Below, piece after piece: positions 23,816-34,643 of a stretch of 64,000 nucleotides of DNA. Position numbers and translations under genes: made by a program. Each line of letters opens with the position of its first letter. The stretch's first letter is position 1. The stretch is from Imbricaverruca yamaguchii (Eukaryota > Arthropoda > Thecostraca > Neoverrucidae): contig JAOTOL010001614.1 in NCBI GenBank assembly GCA_034440575.1, positions 2,416,001-2,480,000 on the forward strand, in the 5' to 3' direction. The notes under the pieces were generated by a model. That model saw nothing but the letters and a program-made list of their open reading frames with translations. It was not told where the DNA came from and ran no database searches.

Positions 23816-25856
23816 AGGCTCTCGTCCGACCGTGACCACGTCGGCACCGACCGCCACCATGCATACCAACAGGGCGCGCGGGAGTCCCCGCCGGGCGGCC
23901 CCCGCCGGGCGGCCGCCTCCGGATCGGCCGTCCGCTCGGTCCCCAGGGTGGCGCGCTGCCGTTGCCCAGCTAAGTGGTCCTCTCAGCGGATTCAATCGCC
24001 GTGGGAGTGGACGGCTCGGCGGGGCTCAGTCGGCCAGGCGGCGACCTTTCGGCTGACACGGACTGATGGCCTGTGGGAGCCGGCCAGCTCTCGCCGCGCC
24101 TTCACCGAGTCTGTCTGTGGAATGACGCGCAGGGTCCATCCGATACGCGCCTCGGACATTGCTGCTGCGGTATACCTCCTCCAAAGCCTCAGTTATCTTA
24201 ATGTACGGTGCACATTTAAGAGTGGCAGACTCCGCTGACTAAGTGCTCGAGAAGTAGAAGGGCTTGAACTCTGCACGATAGCGAGAGTTAGGTGGCTATT
24301 TGGGCCTAAGCGAGCTTCGACTAGTCTATGATCATTAGCAGCCGCGGTAGCGAGGTTTTTTTTGGCGGAAGACTCCCGTGGACAAACTATATGGCCACCC
24401 GCGACTAATCCTGGCCAAACTACCCAAACCATCCTCCGGGAAGTTTTTCTAACTTGGCCAGGCCTGTCCGAACCCAATTTAAACTATGGCGTGGGTATAC
24501 AACGCATTCACTGACAGATAATGGTGAATGCGTCCAGGGTCGCGCAATATATCCACAACAGTGCCGACGTTGGGCGTTGTACAGTTCGGTTTCCGAAATG
24601 GTTCCCATCAGCGAGAACGTGCTATAAACACACATAATCTCACACTCCCAATCGTCACGGATGCTACCACGAATAGGACGTGGCGAAAGCTATGATTTGA
24701 GCTCTAGCCTATAGATCGTATCTCGACAGGCCTGCCCCACCTGAAAGGATGGCCACCATATTTGTATACATGTGGACAGGCAGTCCACCCTAGGGTCAGG
24801 GCAAGCTGTAAAATTTCTCGGAAGGGCGTTCATCGACAGCTTCAACCGGGCTGCGCATGGAACATATTTGGCGAGATGATCCAACTAATCTCATCCACCA
24901 TCGCAGTATCCATGCCTAACAGCTCAGGTCAACCATGCCTACCAGCTCAGGTCAAACCTTGCACATCAAAGCAAACACAACATACAATGGTTTAAAAATA
25001 GTTCTAGTTCATTTCTTTGTACCCCACGTGGGAAGATTGGCCGGATGGTAACAGATGACTCGAAAAAAATACGTCAACATACCCTTAAATGCATATTTTG
25101 TCGGAAGAGGCCGCCCCAGGCAAATCAAGATTAACAAAATAGTCTGTCCTGAAAGTAATTAGTGGATCGACGAGACGTGGTAGCATTAGAAACACGAAAT
25201 GCCATTAAGCTAAGCGTATTAAAGCGACTGTAAGCGTATTAACTTCAACGAAACGGGCAAAAACAATGCCTTTAACAAAAATGCACCAGGCATTCTTGAA
25301 AAAAATGATGCAACAGTTCGTTGCCGTGGCACGACCTGACCAAAATTTTGCTTAAAGTTTCGCCAATCATGTGCATTGTACCGTTAATCATGCTAAATGA
25401 CGGCATCTTGTTTTCCCGCCTTGTTTTCCGCCAGTCACGAGAGAACAGCTTTGAGATCGCATCCACCTCCTCATTTGACGAATATTAAGGCGCTGGGGAA
25501 GGGCGGGAAGCCGAACAAATCACAAGCCGTTGGTTTATGGACGGCGCTACACATCACATGCTAAGTTGTCCGATCCCCAACATCACAACACAGATGCTCA
25601 TGATAGTGTGGCACGAGTCCACTACCTACGTTTTGCTCCATCGCTATTGTATCATATATTTTTGGTTCCTGGACTATGAATTACTTGTGTCTGGAAAAAT
25701 GAGAAAGATCGGCAATTTCAAAGCAGGTTCTCGGTCGGGGGTTAATCCTATTCGAGGTATCTATTAACAGAAAAAGTCGTACAAAGTGAACTAAAGGAAA
25801 ATGAACCAACCGTTTCATTCGATCGGTACCATTGACATCAGAACCAAATAATTTCC

Positions 25857-25898
25857 CTGCTGAGAGGCGAAGAATAGCTCTCAGCAGCCATTCTTCGC
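25857..25898. repeat. Two interlocked inverted repeats
   Basis: CTGCTGAGAG (25857-25866) pairs with CTCTCAGCAG (25878-25887). GCGAAGAAT (25867-25875) pairs with ATTCTTCGC (25890-25898). The arm order is a-b-a'-b'. All pairs are perfect. Confidence 0.9.
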
Positions 25899-26140
25899 TG
25901 CTGGCGCGAGGGGGCGGAGGGCGCGGGAAGACTAAATCCGTATAGCCCTCCTTCTTGTCGAAATATCTCTAAGCAGGCAGAGATATTGCAACGCAATCTT
26001 GTGACCTGTTTGCAAACGGAGCAGCGCATTGCATGCCCGAGGAGCGTTTGACACCCGCTGTTGAATAAGTGAGCTGTGGGGACACGACGTTGACCTGCCG
26101 GCCACCGTCGCGTCTCCGTCGGCCCGTGATGACGTGGCAG

Positions 26141-26227
26141 CGCGTAGCTCGGTCCGAGTCCCAGCCGACTCAGACCTCGTCAGCCGGCCAGGGGCTGCTC
26201 ACTAAGCTGGCGGCCGTGTCGCGCGAG
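26141..26227 (+). other. Exon-like stretch, unassigned
   Basis: 29 codons without a stop between GTGGCAG and GAG|GTAGTG, in phase 0 at both ends, within a GC-rich patch. The product has a Ser/Gln/Thr-rich start and ends GLLTKLAAVSRE. No family is recognised, the pyrimidine tract is poor, and it is on the strand opposite the RhoGEF gene. This may be chance. Confidence 0.15.
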
Positions 26228-26979
26228 GTAGTGATCGTGTACGTATGTTGTCCACGGGTTCGCTTTGATGGTACTGTAGTACAGCACCCTTGGCCGCCAT
26301 CCGCCCTCGGGTGCACGGCGGACCTGTTTTTAAGTTTTGGTTTTCCGGAAAACTGAATGACCTGAATGACTGGGTGTAATTTGTTTGATATGCATTCACC
26401 AGGCCAATTTAAAATCATTTAAGCGATTACATCGTAGGTATGCTTGTGCGAAATATATTATTTTTGTCGGTCAATCTGCGGTAAATATATTCGCGGTCCA
26501 TATATATTGGTCTGCCGGACAATGTCGAGAGATATTTCCAATCTTTCCACATATAGTGATGTTATTAAGACATACATAACATACGTTTAAACCATATCAA
26601 CTTCTTTCTGGAAATGCACTTCGTCGTTCGGAATGCAGTTTCCCAATTTTGTGCTCGTAGATATGGCCCAAGGAAGCTATCAACCTCGAAAGTATCAACA
26701 TTTGACTTACTTCAGCTCATTTGACCTTGAACACATTTGCAAATGGTCATCCAATACATCCCGCAGAGTTCACTATAGTCGTTTCTCCCGTCCACAGTTT
26801 GCGCTTCCAGCTGCTCTTTCCGACATCCAAGGGAATTCGATCCTACCTTTTCCGCTCCAGTTCGCGTCATGTCTGAGGCTCTCCTTGCCTGTGTTATAGT
26901 GGAGTGATTCAAGCAGAACCAGAAGTGACCCTCTATAGACACCTACATTCATTGAATTAGCGTGCTTCAAGTCAAGTGA

Positions 26980-27840
26980 TCAGCAGCCGTACGATTATTT
27001 CAGCTCAAACCGTCTGCTTGCCAACACACAACGCGGGTTTCGGCACTCTCACTCGACAGAAACAGAAACTGCTTTCGTATCGGTCACAGACAAAATACTG
27101 CAGGCCGTGGATAGCGGTGAAGTTTTTTTTTATCTGGTGCTGATGGAGTACAGTGCGTGTTTTCATGTTATTAGTCACGAAACATTAGTCAGGAAACTTG
27201 AACTTCACGGAGGAGACATAATTTGCTACATACCTACCTATCGGGACATGTCTGACAAGTGCGGCCTGGCATAAGGCTAAGTGGACGAGATGCAGGCCTC
27301 TCACCGTGGTGCCACTTGTCGGACACAGCTCCAAATCTGATCGTAGTTATCGGCGATCAGCGTTTAATCCATTAGTTTCCAACATATTTTCCAACATCAG
27401 ACTGACATTAACCACAGCATTGAAGTCCCGCAGTACGCTGATGACAGTCAGCTCGTTGTCACCGGTAAAAGACCTGACATGAAAATGAAACACTCATCAG
27501 ACTCATGGAGGTTGCTGTAGAGAAACTACACAACTCGTTTAGTCAAAATAAAATGGAACTAAATGCGGGTAATCACAAACACTTGTAATAGGAGCTGATA
27601 AAATGTCGTGTGGATTGCCTAAAGTGGGACCAAGCATCTCGGGTGGCTCCACCATATAGGAAAGTGGACGCGTAAACTACCTTGCTGTAATATTGGATCA
27701 TAACTTTTCATGTGTACATATCACATATGAAAAAGCTCGGGTGAAAACGCACCGGTATGCTCATATAACTGAGTCATATCTGACACCGTATGCCTCGTGA
27801 GCTTCTCCCAACAATTGTGAACGAACTAGCGTATCGCACG
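26980..27840 (+). mobile_element. LINE reverse-transcriptase remnant (CR1/L2/jockey-like)
   Basis: Decayed plus-strand reverse transcriptase. The early part contains STETETAFVSVTDKILQAVD and SHETLVRKLELHGG, matching the usual STETALLxVxDxIL and HDxLLxxLxxxGI blocks. The catalytic box QYADDSQLVVTG is intact at about 27430-27460. Later parts read MSCGLPKVGPSIS and YLAVILDHNFS in other frames, matching the region after the palm. The stretch between has stops and frameshifts, so it is inactive. The ends are undefined. Confidence 0.75.
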
Positions 27841-28890
27841 CCAGATGCTGCATAACAGGATGTGGCAACTCATCAGCTTAAGGTATACCCCGCATATAAC
27901 AACTTGTCAACTTCGCCGCGCTTGAATTTCGGCACAACGCGAGTGAGACCATGTAAGCGAAGTCGTAGACGACCTGGAATGTTTGTCGGCTCGTAGACTC
28001 GCTGGCCATCACTCGCTCATCACTAGCTGTATTTGTTTGAAGAACATCATGGTAACAGGTGAACCAAGCGAGCTGGCACAACAGTTTACGTAAGACGGCG
28101 CAGCACGGACCAGAACAAACAATCAGACATGCCGAGTATCCGAACAGAGACAGCGAGGCGATAATCCGCGCACAACTGACTTGATGCTCTTCATAGACTG
28201 CCATCGAGCATACCAGAGTGCAATGTCGGAGCATACCAGTACAAGCTTCAGAAACAGCTGAGCTAACGGCAGGAACAGAGGGTATATGTGTGATTGTAGT
28301 GAGGTACGTTAATGCTCGACTGTATTATCCAGATGATTCACAACATAGTTTATTTACACGAGTGCATGAAGCACAGCTGTATATGTCATGCATGTACTTT
28401 TAATATATACAATGCAATACAATACAAGCGAAATAATGCCTGGTCGGCACCAGATCCAATGCCGAGTCACCTCCTCCGGTTCAATGGAGCGAACGGTACG
28501 TGCCGAACTACAACCAAGAGCGGGCACGACCCCGTACGACCCGCCGACCAGCCAATCTCCGGCAAATTGAAGCCACTCACGGACACCAACCTGCTGGCGG
28601 CGAGCTGCTGAGAAGAAAGCGACACCGCCGTGCATGCTCGGCGCAAAACGAGACCGTTCTTATTGAAGCCGGATCGCCTTCTGGGGGTCTATAGCTACCC
28701 GCTAGCGTTACGACGATACGTCTCAGTCTTATCAGGACTTGGATGTTCGCTGGATCGGACGGACGCGTTGGTAGCAGCAAGGAGATGATGGCACATGTCA
28801 CACCGCACCGGGTAAAGTGCGGTCCGCCCAAACCATACATGTGTGTTGGAATTTAGCTTCAGCCCATCAGCAAACTTTGTGCGGTGTGCT
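27841..28890. other. Intron, unique sequence
   Basis: May include further decayed LINE sequence after 27840, but no motif is recognisable. Confidence 0.4.
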
Positions 28891-28894
28891 CTTC

Positions 28895-29345
28895 AACCGT
28901 GCTGTCTCATCAGCCGTACTGTCTCATCAGCCGTGCTGTCTGCTCATCAGCCGTGCTGTCTCGTCAGCCGTGCTGTCTCGTCAGCCGTGCTGTCTCGTCA
29001 GGCGTGCTGTCTCATCGGCCGTGCTGTCTCGTCAGCCGTGCTGTCTCGTCAGCCGTGCTGTCTCGTCAGCCGTGCTGTCTCGTCAGCCGTGCTGTCTCAT
29101 CGGCCGTGCTGTCTCGTCAGCCGTGCTGTCTCGTCAGCCGTGCTGTCTCGTCAGCCGTGCTGTCTCCTCATCAGCTGTGCTGTCTCATCAGCTGTGCTGT
29201 CTCATCAGCCGTGCTGTATCATCAGCAGTGCTGTCTCCTCATCAGCCGTGCTGTCTCATCAGCCGTGCTGTCTCATCAGCCATGCTGTCTGCTCATCAGC
29301 CGTGCTGTCTCATCAGCCGTGCGGTCTCCTCAGCAACCGTGCTGG
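28895..29345. repeat. 17-bp minisatellite GTGCTGTCTCGTCAGCC
   Basis: About 26 units with CATCAGCC/CGTCAGCC alternation and an occasional extra TCCTCA or TGCTCA insertion. Three plus-strand frames are open, all artefacts. Confidence 0.96.
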
Positions 29346-29605
29346 TCGGCCGAATTTTGACCCTAGTTTGGTCAGCCGAAAGGGGCATCTTAGTCAGGTT
29401 GAATGGGGGAGTGAGTCTCTTGAAATTTCCCCTCCTATTAACTTCGTAACGATGTAAGCATAGGATGCAAAGTGAAGCGCTGTGTGAATGTCCTCAATAT
29501 GAGGAAAACGAAAACATAACCTAAATTTCCATTTTACCGGAGATGAGGTGACCAGAGATCACGTTAGATCAAAATGCGGAACTTGGCTCAAATACTTGTA
29601 AATAG

Positions 29606-30750
29606 TTAACTCACGCTGTCTCGGGGGATCATTAACTCTTCCCCTACCCTAAGGCCATTTCCGCGGGAATAAAGAATTAGCGGTGCGTAGCGATGCGAAT
29701 TTTTTAGTACATTTGCGGCATCATTTTTGCGTTTGACGTGAACATTTGAACCTCAGGTCGTGTAGGGTCATTGACTTTGTTCAGGTCAAAGAGCATCACC
29801 TAAAATGGGTGTTGATTGTTATCTCATACAAATGTGAAGATATTTCAATGAAACTTGCTACATGAGAACAATTGGGCAGCTCCTACGATACGTATATCTC
29901 AGGTTTTTGTTTGGCGGCAAGTTAGTGAACCCAGGCCAAGACCAATCGGCGTGCATCTTTTCTGGTAAACAATAAAAGGTTCTGTGATATGCATTTTCTT
30001 CTAACCACATTTTTACCTTCGCATGCATGCATAAGTATCCAGGATAAATTTATCATTCATCTTGCTTGGCCTTCGTCAAGTGACCGTAGGTCGGGTCAAG
30101 ACAAAGTGCACAATGTGACTAAGCCTACCCAGACCTGTTGTATAGCTTATTTTGTGTTTTATGGCTTAAACAGGATGAACATTGCATTTCACGACATAAG
30201 CTGCCCCACGAAATCGAAACTATAATGCACTGCGAAATGCAAGCAGTCATTAGAGGTCATTAACCTATAACAAGCTTGATTATATTATTTTAGGATTGAT
30301 AGCTCATTCACGTAAGATATATTGAAATCAAAATGACTACATGACTATAATTTAGCAGTGTTCATCTTCAACAATACATCTCAATCTTTCCCTCAGATCA
30401 AGTCGGTGACCTGAGTTAATGATGAAGGTAATGCTCTGCGCAATTAGGCATTAAATCGCGCGATTTCATCTCGGTGTCTTGATGAGAAATGAACATACAA
30501 CATGCTTGTTTGTTGTAAAAGTGAAGTTGTTTTCTCTCAAAAATCGACTTTTTATTTTTAGAATCATTTAAAACCAAACAGTGAGACCAATTCCGGACCA
30601 TAATCGTCGAAGGATTTTCGATAATATTCGTTTGGTTTTCGTGCAACACTTAGTTGGCAAGTTAGATGAGGTCTTTGACGACCTCCCCTCCCCATCCTCC
30701 TTCTCCCGAGACGGGGTGTGAGGATTTGACCGGGGAGACGAGGCGGTTAA
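29606..30750. mobile_element. Diverged family B-like TTAA element
   Basis: Bounded by TTAA at 29606-29609 and 30747-30750. The right end, read in reverse, contains CCGGTCAAATCCTCACACCC then CGTCTCGGGAG, nearly the same as the end of the family B copy at 41149-41180. The left end reads TTAACTCACGCTGTCTCGGG. The interior differs from family B, so it may be a sister family or a chimaera. There is no coding capacity. Confidence 0.6.
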
Positions 30751-31609
30751 AAGGGACTATGTTTATTCTTTCGCCACTGTTTCTCAAGAACTAGCATAAA
30801 TAAATGCATTTATATTGATCATGCTAAACAGTCAGAACAGGGTAGGCTAGGTCAGGCCAAAAATCATGCTTGAAATCCAGCTTCACAACTATTCTTGCTG
30901 AAAACACATGGTGAAAGCTTTGGAAAGCTACTGTAGCCTGGAGCTGGATGGGACTGACTACAGGCTTCACAGGCTCGCCAAGGATAGCTAGTCATGCCGC
31001 ACATGTGTCGTCAGTATGAAGCATGGGGTGTCAAGGTGTCATCAGGGCTGCTGTACGACGACGGCGGGATTCCAGCGGAACGACTGTACTATTCCTCTAT
31101 TTCTTCGTTATTCACATTTATCAGTATGTTAGAACCACCGTGTATATATTGAAAGTTGTCAAGTCGTTGTATGTGTACCTGCAGTTGTAGTTGCATCGTA
31201 CAGCCATCACTGTAGACGGCCATCCAAGCTTAACTTACTTCTGTATAGATATACCGTTGAACATTTCGCCCAAATGTTATTTCAATATAAAAGCAAAATA
31301 ATACTGCACTCAACAGCCTTTCGTGACAACGTGTACAGAATCACATCGCAGCATAGCAAAACATAGAAACTGCACTCACCGCTCACCGCAGCCGCTGGAG
31401 TAAACAGTCCGCTTATAATAAGACAGCTGGGCAACACCGGGCCTTCACAGAGAGCCTTGCAGCTGGTGCATGCACGGGCGGCCCTGCGACAACTGCGCTG
31501 CATCACGGCTGCGGCGGCTACTCGTGGCGCTAGTTACTGGCCTCACGACCGTTGGGTCACATAACGTCGCCAATCCCTCGCGCCGATTGATCGCTCGCGA
31601 AGACAGCGA

Positions 31610-31678
31610 CGGGTGGACTCGAACCTGCAACCTTTAAGCTGGGAGACGGACGTCTTACCCACATCCTGCTCGCCCACT
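31610..31678 (-). mobile_element. tRNA-derived SINE head (or tRNA pseudogene)
   Basis: On the minus strand a B-box GGTTCGAGTCC (31625-31615) matches the consensus exactly, and an A-box-like TGGGCGAGCAGG lies at 31676-31665. Between them CGTCCGTCTCCCAGCTTAAA forms a plausible anticodon region. The start is about 10 bp beyond the splice donor of the 31686-31799 exon. The acceptor stem is not good enough for a functional tRNA. The 3' body of the presumed SINE is not defined. Confidence 0.5.
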
Positions 31679-31685
31679 GACATAC

Positions 31686-31799
31686 CTTCTCATATTCACA
31701 GAAGTCGCTGTGGCGCCGCAGTGTTTCCAGATAATTCAGGGCGTTGATGTAGTTGAGCGCGTAGCGGTGGTAGCAGTGGGTCAGACACGATGACTTGTT
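31686..31799 (-). CDS. RhoGEF exon, middle of DH domain
   Basis: A 114-bp exon of 38 codons in phase 0 at both ends. The acceptor reads TCCCATTTCAG and the donor AAG|GTATGT. The product contains CYHRYALNYINALNYLETLR and ends HSDFCEYEK. This is the DH helix in which other family members read YxxNYxxALxYLExLR, leading into the next conserved region, which the following exon supplies starting with a Trp codon. The exon is preceded by an undetected exon encoding the DH start. A tRNA-derived SINE head begins about 10 bp past the donor in the intron. An isolated pseudo-exon is unlikely because both splice sites are clean and the next exon continues the domain. Confidence 0.85.
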
Positions 31800-33099
31800 C
31801 TGAAATGGGAGACGGTCCTCTCAGCACAGGGTGCTAGCCGCACTGGCCCACAAGGCTCTATGCCTTGAATACATAGACGAAACGTATCGTATTCAGCGCA
31901 CCTTCAGCTCACCTACTTGTGCGTGTGTAGAGTTGATATTTTTGCGCGTATCAGCTACATTGAGCACATTGCGCCCATAACTGATATCCATCGTGCCTTT
32001 GCGCCACTCCATACGTCATGCGTGCACGGAGGATACGTCATTCGTCCAATTGCACCTCTCGCATGAATACCTTTCTATAATTGTTTCCTTACTCTAATTT
32101 TCCATTCTCATTCGACAACCGCTTGTAGCCGACCGACGTCGCTGTATTTGGCGTGGCTGCAGCTGAAGCCAACCCCAACACGCCTCCGCTCGTGGCAGGG
32201 GCGCCTTTTGACGAGTATAGGATGGAGATCGGAATCATGATATCAAGACGCTTTCGCTCACATAGCATAACGGAGTCGAATAAATGTATTACATAAGAGG
32301 ACGTTCACACCCCTGGATTCAGTCGGTAGGTACTTGCCGTGGAGCCCCTGTAGACAGGGGAGCCCCTGTAGACGGGGGAGCCCCTGAGACCCTGTAGACA
32401 CCTCATTGCAGAGGAGTTCCACGGAGGTGACTCTCCACCTCACCAGGAGACATTCGACATTTCACGTTCGTACCGTGGCGAAAACTCCTGGGATGAGGAT
32501 TTCTTCTGTATCCACCTCGATCTGGTGTATGCACGTGGATACGGGTGTAGCCTGCCTACCGGGATATACGAAGCGAATATTGAGCTTCAAATACTGCCGT
32601 GGTGGATATCAGGCAGTGTCCTAAAGTTACTTTACCATTAACTGTGTGGATGAAGGAAGAAGTTGCTTGGGAATAGTGAACGATTGGAAGAAAATAAATG
32701 ATTGCCACTTAAGGATTAAAAAGTGGAATGCCTTTCACTTCAGTCACATGCGCTTTACATTATTTAGCAGTTGTGTACATGACTGCGAATACATCATGTG
32801 GCAAAATGGTAAAAACCGAAGACAAGGATGAAATACCAGAACTCCATTAACTGTGCATTTCCAGGCCACATGGTGAATTATTTTACACTGATGTCAGGAG
32901 TACAATTACATGGCTCCAGTTCATTGATGATGCTACTACCATTGAGTAAGGCAATCAGCGCTCGGTGCCTTGCAATTCATTTCCATATGTCCTTACCTTC
33001 TCTTCTATGTCATACCCCTTCTAGTCTTAAGATTTTGATATATCCTTACACGTCCGAAGGTACCCATATTGATATATTCTTGCCAATCTCAAGGCACCC

Positions 33100-33100
<1 letters not shown>
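31800..33100. other. Unique sequence upstream of the first recognised exon
   Basis: The missing 5' DH exons should lie on the minus strand at or beyond this region, but I found no convincing one. A short GGAGCCCCTGTAGAC triplication occurs at 32338-32395. Confidence 0.4.

Positions 33101-33101
<1 letters not shown>

Positions 33102-33145
<44 letters not shown>
33102..33145. repeat. TA microsatellite
   Basis: Pure TA dinucleotide run of about 20 copies. Confidence 0.97.
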
Positions 33146-33147
<2 letters not shown>

Positions 33148-33237
33148 CCTTACGAGTTTCAAGGCGACCATTTATATTTATCATTACAAATCTCAAAGCG
33201 TTGAAGTTGATAGCTTGATATATATGCAAAGAACACG

Positions 33238-33338
33238 GTATGAAAGAAAAACGACAAGGCAGCATGAAATGGCTTCAACCCAAAGGCTACCTTGATAACG
33301 TTGAAGAACTTGCTTTAATTCTCGGCAGTGAGTGGGGG
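33238..33338. repeat. 100-bp direct repeat, left copy
   Basis: Begins GTATGAAAGAAAAACGACAA and matches 33855-33955 along its length with scattered substitutions. The pair brackets about 0.5 kb that contains a tRNA-derived sequence. Confidence 0.85.
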
Positions 33339-33464
33339 AGGGGAGTATATAAAACCCCGAGAAGAAGCACCTTGGGTTTTTACGACGCATTCGACTGCTT
33401 GGTTTTACAGCGGCGCTGACCACTCACGCAGATTGGTGGCGGGCGGACTCGAAAATTCCACTGG

Positions 33465-33537
33465 TTGCGGGATTTGAACCGACGGTCTCGCAAGAGAAAA
33501 CAGTCGAAGGCTCTATCCACTGAGCTACCGCGACCCC
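33465..33537 (-). mobile_element. tRNA-derived SINE head or tRNA pseudogene
   Basis: Minus strand: an A-box TAGCTCAGTGG (33527-33517) and a B-box GGTTCAAATCC (33480-33470), both matching the polymerase III internal promoter. The acceptor arms GGTCGC and GCAACC pair with one mismatch, but the anticodon stem does not form properly. A decayed tRNA or SINE head is therefore more likely than a working tRNA. Confidence 0.55.
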
Positions 33538-33854
33538 TAAGATTTAACCACCAAACTAGGAATAATGACAATACAGTAGCCCGTGAAAGAAGGGTAGGGG
33601 TCGGAGAGAAACACTTCTATGAATAGTAGTCAGTGGAGAGTCAGTGAGCAGTAATTCGTAAGTTAAGAGTAACTGATAAAGAGTAACCATCGCACCAAGA
33701 GTAAAAGTAAAGGGCAAACTCGTCGTCCTGGCGTAGCTGAACCAGCAATATGAGAGTTCCCTAACCATGGTCAGACGGGGTTGGAATCGGCTATGTACCG
33801 ACACCCCACGATTTACGGGTTAACCCTGGAGTCGGGGGTAAAGTTGTTTGCAGT

Positions 33855-33955
33855 GTATGAAAGAAAAACGATAAAGCAGCATAAAATGGCTTCAATCCAA
33901 AGGCGACCTTGATAACGTTGAAGAACTTGGTTTAACTGTGGTCAGTGAACGCGGA
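33855..33955. repeat. 100-bp direct repeat, right copy
   Basis: Second copy of the 33238-33338 sequence, same orientation. The spacing and the tRNA-like insert suggest a duplication later interrupted, or repeated ends of one element. Confidence 0.85.
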
Positions 33956-34568
33956 GGCGGGGGTCATGCAGCCTGTCCCCTAAGGTTTTCGTGGATCGAA
34001 GAAGTCATGATGTCATAAAGTAGAACACCTGATACCAATTGTTCCAACGAAACCGCGGATTATCGCTTCTGGGCATGACATTGGGACTTAAGACGACACA
34101 TTATGTTCGGTGTATTCTATTAGCCGGCTAGATTCATATTCAGTAATTGTCTCTGAACCTTTCAAACCTCCGAGGTCATTGAAGGTGGCTGACTAAGGTC
34201 GACCTCCGGTGACATTCATAGTGCTTGTCATTAGCTTGGCATTATTTGAAGTCCTGAATCCGACTTCACCGTCTATCTTTACCCTGATGGGGATGGTGCC
34301 TGGAGGTGGGGGTGGGATGTCCATAGCAGCAGTGATTTGAACCACATTACATCAAGTAATCAAATGAGAAGTTGTCCCTCGGCCTGATCTAACTCGTGAC
34401 CTCTACTCTAAATTTAATTTGTCGGATGTTATTACATCAGAAAAGCATAGAAGAACAACCGCCACGAAGCATAGGTGATAAGCAAAATCACACTTCAATT
34501 TGAGAAGAAAGCATGTAGCCGCATTTTATTTCTACCGTTTGGGGATACATACATATATGTATATATGA

Positions 34569-34592
34569 ATAAAATGATATATATCATTTTAT
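34569..34592. repeat. 24-bp AT-rich palindrome
   Basis: A perfect palindrome centred on GATATATATC, followed 20 bp later by a TA run (34613-34643). Confidence 0.9.
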
Positions 34593-34612
34593 ATTCATGT
34601 CATATCACCTAC

Positions 34613-34643
34613 AATATATATATATATACATATATATATATAC
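34613..34643. repeat. TA-rich microsatellite
   Basis: TA run interrupted by one ACA. Confidence 0.9.

Larger units (their letters stand above)
23830..26980. other. RhoGEF intron, unique sequence with a GC-rich start
   Basis: GC-rich at 23830-24130 and 26080-26230, otherwise ordinary. Contains interlocked inverted repeats at 25857-25898 and one exon-like stretch on the plus strand at 26141-26227, both listed separately. Confidence 0.45.
4539..31799 (-). other. Gene span: DH-PH Rho guanine nucleotide exchange factor (partial)
   Basis: Five minus-strand exons form one partial gene. In gene order they are 31799-31686, 22140-21966, 18069-17774, 5654-5520 and 4646-4539. Each has an AG acceptor and a GT donor, and the phases match at every junction (0/0, 1/1, 0/0, 0/0); the split codon between the second and third exons is completed as CGC (Arg). 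The joined product runs from the middle of a DH domain through most of a PH domain. DH domains catalyse GDP/GTP exchange on Rho-family GTPases at the plasma membrane or cytoskeleton, and the PH domain tunes this and binds lipid. The DH-PH linker and PH core most resemble PLEKHG5/PLEKHG7-type proteins, judged from memory of the family. The 5' part of the DH domain and the C-terminal PH helix are not found. Introns of about 0.9-12 kb are filled with minisatellites and transposons. Confidence 0.88.

Noticed and set aside
22992..24238. Open frames of 170-330 codons on both strands
   Set aside because: Translations of the 20-bp minisatellite; frames stay open on both strands with repeats of about 20 residues.
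25857..25898. Functional H-type pseudoknot
   Set aside because: Loop lengths of 0 and 2 nt are too short to span 9-10 bp stems; kept only as interlocked repeats.
28817..29457. Ser/Cys/Val-rich open frames
   Set aside because: Translations of the 17-bp minisatellite.
33465..33537. Functional tRNA gene
   Set aside because: A and B boxes are good, but the anticodon stem does not pair and the acceptor stem has a mismatch.
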